In this document: piece by piece, positions 27,552-33,695 of the stretch
How the letters are laid out: every line of letters starts with the position of its first letter
Numbering within the stretch: position 1 is the stretch's first letter
Source of the DNA: Candidatus Saccharimonadota bacterium
Lineage (GTDB): Bacteria; Patescibacteriota; Saccharimonadia; Saccharimonadales; UBA10212
Length of the DNA: 39,315 bases
Assembly: GCA_016187175.1 (NCBI GenBank)
Contig: JACPKG010000012.1
Location: 1-39,315, forward strand
Direction: 5' to 3'
Translations under genes and position numbers: made by a program
Notes under the pieces: model-generated
Told to the model about the DNA's origin: nothing
The model's database searches: none
The model's input: only the letters and a program-made list of their open reading frames with translations

Positions 27552-27610
27552 AACTGTTAATTGATAACCGATAATTCATTGATAACTGATAAGTGGTAAT
27601 TGATCATTTA
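27550..27610. repeat. 7-nt-period array upstream of the truncated four-helix-bundle gene
   Basis: TGTTAAT TGATAAC CGATAAT … TGATAAC TGATAAG TGGTAAT TGATCAT. Confidence 0.8.
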
Positions 27611-27807
27611 GGAAAAATGGAGTGTGTCAGCCAAGCAGTTTGTTTGATGGCCCAAATGAAGAAAAGGATCGCCAGCGCATATTCGATTAGACTGCCCGAA
27701 TCAATGGCCAAGCTGGCAAAACCGTAGGCAATACCTAAAAAGAGTACAGCCAGTACTGCTCTAACCCACCGTCTGTTTAGCAGTTTTTGCTCCTCGTTCT
27801 TAATCAT
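27604..27807 (-). CDS. Small two-TM membrane protein, overlapping the pnp stop
   Basis: Start MIKNEEQKLLNRRW overlaps the pnp stop (ATGATTAA); two hydrophobic segments. Confidence 0.6.
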   Translation of the reverse strand: MIKNEEQKLLNRRWVRAVLAVLFLGIAYGFASLAIDSGSLIEYALAILFFIWAIKQTAWLTHSIFPK

Positions 27808-30013
27808 TCTTTTTGTCCAATTCTCGTGCTGCCGCTCGCATTGACAGCTGCAGGCGGCCGCGGTCATCAATAGCCACCAATTGAACTGTTACTCGGTCGC
27901 CCTCTTTCACAACATCGCTCGGCTTTTCGACTCGTTCTTCACGCATCTCACTAACGTGTACCAAACCCTCCTTGCCTGGCAAAATCTCCACGAAGGCACC
28001 AAAGTCCAATACGCTTACCACTCGGCAGTTTTCGTAAATCTTGCCCACTTCCGGCTCGGCAGTAATAGACTCTATCCATTGACGCGCTGCGTCAATGGAT
28101 TTTTTATCCGGGCTGGCAATCATCACCATGCCATCATCCTTAATATCGATCTCGGCGCCGGTTTCGGCAGTAATTTTTTGGATAGTTTCGCCGCCCTTGC
28201 CTATGACTTCACGGATTTTATCGGGGCTAATCATTATCGTTTCAACACGCGGCGCATACGGGCTCAGCTCCTTCCTCGGTTCTGGCAAGATAGAGCGCAT
28301 GTGGGCCAATATCTCGGCGCGGCCGCTTTTGCTCTGCTTCAACGCCTCAGCCAGGATTGCTATCGGTAGACCGTGTACTTTAATGTCCATTTGCAGCGCT
28401 GTAATACCAGCCGGCGTGCCGGTAATTTTGAGGTCCATATCGCCGGCAAAATCTTCAGCGTCGGCAATATCACTCAAAATTACATACTTTGCCGCCTGCC
28501 CCGAGCCTGTCGCCCTTCGAGCTTCCTCAGGGCGACCCTGAGCACCAGTCGAATGGGTCGAGGGGTTGGTTATCAACCCCATAGCGATTCCGCTAACCGG
28601 CGCCTGCAGAGCCACTCCGGCATCCATCAGTGCCAGGCAGCTTGCGCAGGTTGCCGCCATGGACGTACTCCCGTTCTGGCTCATAATTTCAGTCACGGAG
28701 CGGATTGTATACGGAAAATCAGCTTCGCTTGGCAATACAGGTAACAGCGCCCGCTCGGCTAAATATCCATGGCCGATTTCGCGGCGGCCGGGGCTAGCTA
28801 AACGCCGAACTTCGCCAACCGTGTAGCCAGGCGCGTTGTAATGGTGCATATAACGCCGCTCGCCTTCGCGCTCCATAGTATCTACCATTTGGGCGTAGCT
28901 TAGCGGTGCCAGAGTCACAATGTTCAGAGCTTGGGTTACGCCCCGTGTAAATAAGCTGCTGCCATGCGCCCGTGGCAAAAAACCAACTTCGCTACTTAGC
29001 GGACGTATTTCCATCATTTTTCGGCCGTCGGGACGAATACCTTCGTTTAAAATGCCCTCTCGTACATCATTGTGGACAGCCACTTGGAAAGCTTCATCGT
29101 AATCGGCCGCTTTGGCCATAAATTCTTCTTCGCCTAACTCCCCAGTAAAGTTTTCGTGCATCTTCACCCGCAGTTCGTTAACTAAGTCGTTACGTTCCGG
29201 ATAGGGCGCGCGCAAGCCAGCGCCCAGTTTGCCTTTTAGCCACGCGTCAACGCTTTTTTGGATATCTTCGTCAGGCAAAATCAGTTCATACTCCTGGGGT
29301 CTGATGTCAACCTTCTGGACAAGTTCATTCTGCAGGTCGATTGCCGGTTGGATAATCTTATGCGCATAGGCTAACGCCTCAGTAATTACGTCTTCACTGA
29401 CCTCGCGAGCCCCGGCTTCTACCATCATGATAGCGTCTTTGGTGCCGGCGACCACTAAATCAAGGTCGCCCTGTTCCAACTGCTCAACGCTGGCAAAAGC
29501 TTGTGGCTTACCGTCAACCAAGCCAACCCGAACGCCAGCTACCGGACCTTTAAAGGGCACGCCGGTTAGCATAAAAGCAGCACTCATAGCAATCATGGCG
29601 ATAGCGTCTGGCCTAAAGTCTGGATCTAGGCTCAATACCGTGGCTACACCCTGCACCTCGTGTCGATAACCTTTAGGCCACAGCGGGCGGATGGGTCTGT
29701 CTATTAAACGGCCGATCAAAACAGCTTCGTCACTAGGTCGGCCTTCTCTTTTTATAAAGCGGCTACCACTGATCTTACCAGCCGCATAAAATTTTTCTTC
29801 ATAGTCTATACTCAGCGGGAAATAATCCAGCCCTGAGATAGTCTCAGGGCTCACCATAGCGGTGCCTAGAACTACTGTATCGCCGTAACGCGCCACCACT
29901 GAAGCCGAGGTCCTAAAGCCTACCCGGTTTATTTCTAAACTTAATTCGCGACCAGCGAAAGGGCCTGTTACTTGAATTATTTTTTTACCGAACGGGTTAA
30001 TGGTTCCTGCCAT
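27800..30013 (-). CDS. pnp: Polyribonucleotide nucleotidyltransferase (PNPase)
   Basis: Two RNase PH domains, KH 'ISPDKIREVIGKGGETIQKITAETGAEIDI' and S1 'VGKIYENCRVVSVLDFGAFVEILPGKEGLVHVSEM'. Confidence 0.97.
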   Translation of the reverse strand: MAGTINPFGKKIIQVTGPFAGRELSLEINRVGFRTSASVVARYGDTVVLGTAMVSPETISGLDYFPLSIDYEEKFYAAGKISGSRFIKREGRPSDEAVLIGRLIDRPIRPLWPKGYRHEVQGVATVLSLDPDFRPDAIAMIAMSAAFMLTGVPFKGPVAGVRVGLVDGKPQAFASVEQLEQGDLDLVVAGTKDAIMMVEAGAREVSEDVITEALAYAHKIIQPAIDLQNELVQKVDIRPQEYELILPDEDIQKSVDAWLKGKLGAGLRAPYPERNDLVNELRVKMHENFTGELGEEEFMAKAADYDEAFQVAVHNDVREGILNEGIRPDGRKMMEIRPLSSEVGFLPRAHGSSLFTRGVTQALNIVTLAPLSYAQMVDTMEREGERRYMHHYNAPGYTVGEVRRLASPGRREIGHGYLAERALLPVLPSEADFPYTIRSVTEIMSQNGSTSMAATCASCLALMDAGVALQAPVSGIAMGLITNPSTHSTGAQGRPEEARRATGSGQAAKYVILSDIADAEDFAGDMDLKITGTPAGITALQMDIKVHGLPIAILAEALKQSKSGRAEILAHMRSILPEPRKELSPYAPRVETIMISPDKIREVIGKGGETIQKITAETGAEIDIKDDGMVMIASPDKKSIDAARQWIESITAEPEVGKIYENCRVVSVLDFGAFVEILPGKEGLVHVSEMREERVEKPSDVVKEGDRVTVQLVAIDDRGRLQLSMRAAARELDKKND
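28074..28100. other. Perfect 12-bp-arm hairpin in pnp, followed by T6 on the plus (antisense) strand
   Basis: ATCCATTGACGC gct GCGTCAATGGAT then TTTTTTATCC. Confidence 0.75.
28500..28577. repeat. REP-like palindromic insert within pnp
   Basis: Minus strand ATTCGAC…CTCAGGGtcgCCCTGAG…CTCGAAGGG; encodes 'STHSTGAQGRPEEARRATGSGQ' between GLI and KYVILSDI, which are normally near-adjacent in PNPases. Confidence 0.75.
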
Positions 30014-30100
30014 TATTTTTGTTCACCTTTCTCGAGTGAAGGGGTTCAACCGATCCGCTTTTGGCGGACAAGCTGTGCTCCGTCACCCGACTATCGCTGG

Positions 30101-30183
30101 CGAGGTCTGGCCTTGCAAAAAGACGGGTAAAATCTGGTGATTTTACATAAAAATCACTTTGCTTTTTGCAAGGCCAGACCTCG
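30101..30183. repeat. GAGGTCYG palindromic repeat, copy 3; 22-bp perfect stem in the rpsO-pnp intergenic region
   Basis: CGAGGTCTGGCCTTGCAAAAAG (30101-30122) / CTTTTTGCAAGGCCAGACCTCG (30162-30183), with internal GTAAAATCtggtGATTTTAC. Confidence 0.9.
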
Positions 30184-30202
30184 ATTGTTAAGTTAATGAT
30201 CC

Positions 30203-30275
30203 TAGAATTTAGGTTCTAGATTTTGGATATTAGTTTTGGCTAACGTCCAATGTCTAATCTCTAACGTCTGATCCC
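30203..30275. repeat. 7-nt-period inverted array at the 3' end of rpsO
   Basis: TAGAATT TAGGTTC TAGATTT TGGATAT TAGTTTT / TAACGTC CAATGTC TAATCTC TAACGTC TGATCCC. Confidence 0.82.
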
Positions 30276-30527
30276 GAGTTTTTTAATAAGTTCTAAGTAC
30301 GCGTCACTACTGCCTTCGGCGATGTATTTAAGGTGTCTTTTGCGTTTGCCAACCAGCTGCAGCAGGGCGCGGCGAGCAGCGTGATCATGCTTATTTTTCT
30401 TCAAATGATCTGTCAGTTCGGTAATCCGGGCCGTCATAATACCAACCTGCACAGCAGGCGAACCGGTATCCGTCTTGTGCGAGGCCAGATCTGAAGTAAT
30501 CTGAGCCTTCTTCTCACTAGATATCAT
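30261..30527 (-). CDS. rpsO: 30S ribosomal protein S15
   Basis: 'DTGSPAVQVGIMTARITELTDHLKKNKHDHAARRALLQLVGKRKRHLKYI'. Confidence 0.97.
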   Translation of the reverse strand: MISSEKKAQITSDLASHKTDTGSPAVQVGIMTARITELTDHLKKNKHDHAARRALLQLVGKRKRHLKYIAEGSSDAYLELIKKLGIRR

Positions 30528-30579
30528 TCTTGGCTAGATACTAGCATATCAGAGGTAATTTGGCAACACATTTTCTCAA

Positions 30580-31152
30580 CTACCTGCTTTTTAGCAGTCG
30601 ATTCAGCCAGCCAATTTTGGGGCCGCTTTTAACTCGGAATTTTGACAAAGTACTTTGGAATTTTTCCCAATCATCTATTGAAACCGCTTCCATAAGCCCA
30701 GATCTCTTTTCTTCGGCCACTTTGCTTAAATCATTTATTATTCCTTCAGTCAATGAACTGCCTATCCATTCTCCAAAGGCGTCATTATATTCAGATTCAT
30801 CTGAATAATCACTGGGGTTAGGCGCTTCATCCCATTTAAAGGGGCTGACAGATGCGTACGTCCAAGTTGATAGTTTTGATATTTCAGGAAAGTATTCGAA
30901 GAAATTAGTGATTACCTGAGAACCATTGTTACTAGTAACCCTTAGGTGAATTCTTCTCTTGTCATCTGGAGTAAAACCAAGAACTAGATTAGCTTCGTCC
31001 TTTCCAACAGTGCCCTCAGTCTGTCTGATATTATGAACTCTACCCCCAGGCGGACCATCAATTATCCTCGAATGTGTGAGGATTCTCTCGATATGGCGAT
31101 CAATATTACCCTGAAAGGGGTTATGCTCATTAAGACGGGGTTGCTCACTCAT
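30580..31152 (-). CDS. Hypothetical protein
   Basis: 190-aa ORF; no family recognised. Confidence 0.6.
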   Translation of the reverse strand: MSEQPRLNEHNPFQGNIDRHIERILTHSRIIDGPPGGRVHNIRQTEGTVGKDEANLVLGFTPDDKRRIHLRVTSNNGSQVITNFFEYFPEISKLSTWTYASVSPFKWDEAPNPSDYSDESEYNDAFGEWIGSSLTEGIINDLSKVAEEKRSGLMEAVSIDDWEKFQSTLSKFRVKSGPKIGWLNRLLKSR

Positions 31153-31214
31153 AGCTTAATTTTTTTGTTTTTTAATTTAGAGCGATCATTTAACATTAAT
31201 ACATACCACACTTA

Positions 31215-31985
31215 TTATATTTTTGCAAGTAGTCTTAGGCTATCTCCTTCAACTTCATCAAGGTTTTTTGCATTCTTGATATCAAAGCTGCCAACTTTAG
31301 TACGGCGGAGAGCTGATAAATAGGCGCCTGTACCAAGTTTTTGGCCGATATCTTCGGCCAGTGACCGGATGTATGTGCCGGATGAAACTTCTGCAACTAA
31401 CTTAAGTTTAGGGTATTTATAGTCTGTAATCTGTAACCTGTACACTGTAACCTGCCTGGGCTTCAGCTTAGGCTTTTTGCCCGCTCTGGCCAGTTTATAC
31501 GCCCTTTGGCCGCCAACTTTGATGGCACTATACGCTGGAGGAATTTGTTTAATTTCGCCAATAAATGTCTTAAGCACCTCCGTTATTTTCGGAACAGAAT
31601 TCAGCGATCGTTGAATTCTGTTTAGGTTGTGCTTATCTGAAGTTGAAGTTATGGGACCTTCGGCGTCGCCAGTTGGGCTGGTGGCGCCAAGCGTCAGTTC
31701 GCATTCGTAGGTTTTGTCGAGCTTGGAAAACTCAGCCGCTCTCTTGGTGTAACTGCCAAGTACTAAAATCATTAGCCCTGACGCCAAGGGGTCCAACGTC
31801 CCAGTATGCCCAACGCGTACTTTAGGTGTACGAGTCGCTAGTCGATAGTCACTAGTCGTAAGCCCTTTTTGACTTTTGACTGTTGACTTTTGGCTATCGG
31901 ACTGACGCAAAACTCTTCTAACTCTTGCGACCACATCATGAGATGTCCAGTCTTTTGGTTTATCAATTAGTAAAATTCCATCCAC
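31215..31985 (-). CDS. truB: tRNA pseudouridine(55) synthase TruB, carrying repeat-derived insertions
   Basis: 'GILLIDKPKDWTSHDVVARVRRVL', 'VGHTGTLDPLASGLMILVLG', 'IPPAYSAIKVGGQRAYKLARAG', 'VSSGTYIRSLAEDIGQKLGTGAYLSALRRTKVG'. Confidence 0.95.
   Translation of the reverse strand: MDGILLIDKPKDWTSHDVVARVRRVLRQSDSQKSTVKSQKGLTTSDYRLATRTPKVRVGHTGTLDPLASGLMILVLGSYTKRAAEFSKLDKTYECELTLGATSPTGDAEGPITSTSDKHNLNRIQRSLNSVPKITEVLKTFIGEIKQIPPAYSAIKVGGQRAYKLARAGKKPKLKPRQVTVYRLQITDYKYPKLKLVAEVSSGTYIRSLAEDIGQKLGTGAYLSALRRTKVGSFDIKNAKNLDEVEGDSLRLLAKI
31420..31455. repeat. 7-nt-period array in truB
   Basis: TAGTCTG TAATCTG TAACCTG TACACTG TAACCTG CC. Confidence 0.85.
31593..31622. repeat. 30-bp palindrome, copy 2, in-frame in truB
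   Basis: AACAGAATTCAGCGATCGTTGAATTCTGTT; minus strand encodes NRIQRSLNSV. Confidence 0.88.
31832..31901. repeat. 7-nt-period array inserted in truB between VRRVLRQ and KVRVGHTGTLDP
   Basis: GAGTCGC TAGTCGA TAGTCAC TAGTCGT AAGCCCT TTTTGAC TTTTGAC TGTTGAC TTTTGGC TATCGGA, all in the same 7-nt phase. Confidence 0.92.
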
Positions 31986-31992
31986 AAAGAAT

Positions 31993-32048
31993 AGGTTACA
32001 GGTTTTAGGTCATAGGTTCTAGAACCTAACAACTCGATCCTAGAACCT
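31993..32048. repeat. 7-nt-period array with dyad symmetry between truB and the DHH-like gene
   Basis: AGGTTAC AGGTTTT AGGTCAT AGGTTCT | AGAACCT AACAACT CGATCCT AGAACCT. Confidence 0.9.
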
Positions 32049-33391
32049 CATTTCGGAGGAATTAGAGGCGGCGGAACAGGAGGAGGCGGTGTTGGATGTA
32101 AAGTCTGGCTGAGCGGTTGAGCACCCAAGCCAGCAATGGGGTGAGCGGCCGGATCAAACGGTGCTGCAGCGGCAGCCTTTTGAACCGCGTCGCGAGCATT
32201 GTCAATTGCGCTTAGGCCGCGATCCATCGATTGGTCGTTCTCACGACGGGCATTGCTTAGCGGATCATCTGTAAAAGTGTCCTTCGGCTCGGACCAGTTC
32301 GGTTTAGTGTCAGCCGAAAACGGCGTATCTAGAACTGGCTGATGAGACGATGGATCGAGAAATGAATGTGGACCGGGTATAGGTCCATCAGACGTTGGCG
32401 CCGGCCGGACACTTGATGGAGAGCTAACTGGTTCCGGCAACGTCGTTGGCTGAGTCTGTGCAGCCGGGATTATATTGCCCTTTTCGTCGATGCGAATTTC
32501 TCCTGTTTTAACCTCTATCTCCGGACTATCCGGTTTTTCTGGTTTATGCGATACATTCAACACGCCGGTCGGCGGCGTTTGGGGCTCTGGCGGTGGTTTT
32601 TTGGGTACTGGCCGAGCACTACTAGCAGGCGGCGGAGCTGGCGGTTCCAGCTTACTGACGATTAATTGCTGATTGGCACCGGCGGCCATCAGTTGGGCGC
32701 TCATGGTCATAACTTTGGGTGAGGTTTTATCATTACTGAAGCGCTTGGTTTCGGCCACTATACCGGTCAAAAAGGCCGTCGCCATTTGGTTATCAATTAA
32801 TCCCGTACCAAAAGCCTCGCTGATACTTACCAGCATCTCACACAAACTGCTGGCCGTAGGATCTTGCCAATTTATCTGTCCAAGCTCCGGCGCTTTATCG
32901 TTACCGGCATTAACCGAAACTACAGTGGCGTCATGTAAAATGCGGCCATGCGCAGTAATGGCTTTATCCAGTTGAGCCCGGTCTTTGACGCCTAAAGTCA
33001 GTACTACTTCAACGTTAAAGTCGCCCTGGCTAAAGACCAGATCCTTTTCGCTCAAAGACGTTTTGTAGGGTGTTATAAAGATGCGTACCACGTCATTTTC
33101 AACTTTGTAGCGCAGTTTATCGGCCTTGTCTTTATCCAGCGAGATAATAAAGTCCTGCAGGCTATCGGTGTTTGTTTCGATGGTTTTTTCCGGCTGCAAA
33201 AATTCGATGGTCGAGGGCACTTGGCCGGAAAAAACCGCCGTGGCATGTTTGTTCATCTTGTTAAACAGCAGCGTCACGCCGATGCAGGCCGCCAGTTGAT
33301 CAACCGAGGGGTTATTGCTAACCGTCACCAAAACATTGGACGCCTGCTTAATGCGTTCGATGATCTGCTGTTTAGCTGCCGCGGGGTCCAT
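32048..33391 (-). CDS. DHH-superfamily-like protein with degenerate catalytic motifs and a Pro-rich C-terminal tail
   Basis: Fold-typical segments 'VLVTVSNNPSVDQLAACIGVTLLFNKMNKHATAVFSGQVPSTIEFLQPE', 'TAFLTGIVAETKRFSN'; DHH/NPDGD motifs absent. Confidence 0.7.
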   Translation of the reverse strand: MDPAAAKQQIIERIKQASNVLVTVSNNPSVDQLAACIGVTLLFNKMNKHATAVFSGQVPSTIEFLQPEKTIETNTDSLQDFIISLDKDKADKLRYKVENDVVRIFITPYKTSLSEKDLVFSQGDFNVEVVLTLGVKDRAQLDKAITAHGRILHDATVVSVNAGNDKAPELGQINWQDPTASSLCEMLVSISEAFGTGLIDNQMATAFLTGIVAETKRFSNDKTSPKVMTMSAQLMAAGANQQLIVSKLEPPAPPPASSARPVPKKPPPEPQTPPTGVLNVSHKPEKPDSPEIEVKTGEIRIDEKGNIIPAAQTQPTTLPEPVSSPSSVRPAPTSDGPIPGPHSFLDPSSHQPVLDTPFSADTKPNWSEPKDTFTDDPLSNARRENDQSMDRGLSAIDNARDAVQKAAAAAPFDPAAHPIAGLGAQPLSQTLHPTPPPPVPPPLIPPK

Positions 33392-33500
33392 CCCGTTAGA
33401 ACCTCACCCTTGGCTTATGATAATTATTTATCGTTGGGAGTCTAAGGTGACTCCGACATAAAGTGAAGCTGAGAGTTGCAGGCTGAGGTCTAACGGAATC
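33392..33500 (-). promoter_or_regulatory. Leader-like RNA element, copy A, ending at the ATG of the DHH-like gene
   Basis: Same outer stem, same SD-in-stem and same CUAACGGG-AUGG junction as 9397-9502. Confidence 0.72.
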
Positions 33501-33549
33501 CATTTTTTATTTTCGCTTTTTGACTATTGTTGCAACAGTAGCATAACAA

Positions 33550-33605
33550 TAGCCGCTAGTCCATAGCCTTTAGCTGATGGTTATTAGCCAAGTGCTTCGG
33601 CTATG
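33550..33605. repeat. 7-nt-period array upstream of rpsT (TAGCCNN words)
   Basis: TAGCCGC TAGTCCA TAGCCTT TAGCTGA TGGTTAT TAGCCAA …; CATAGCC…GGCTATG dyad. Confidence 0.75.
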
Positions 33606-33654
33606 CGACCTCTTTACAAAAGAGTCCTCTATCTGTTATTGTCTCAATTTGCTT

Positions 33655-33692
33655 GACAACTGTAACCCGTAACCTCTAACCTGTAACCTACA
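33655..33692. repeat. 7-nt-period array abutting the rpsT start codon
   Basis: TGTAACC CGTAACC TCTAACC TGTAACC TACACTT ATG. Confidence 0.88.
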
Positions 33693-33695
33693 CTT

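Noticed and set aside
30030-30260. tRNA or small structured RNA gene in the rpsO-pnp gap
   Set aside because: No cloverleaf or T-loop GTTCRANNC in the right geometry; the structure is explained by the palindromic repeat and heptad array.
31152-31215. A/T-rich stretch CTTAATTTTTTTGTTTTTTAATTTAG as another heptad array
   Set aside because: Homopolymeric A/T sequence; no clear 7-nt phase.
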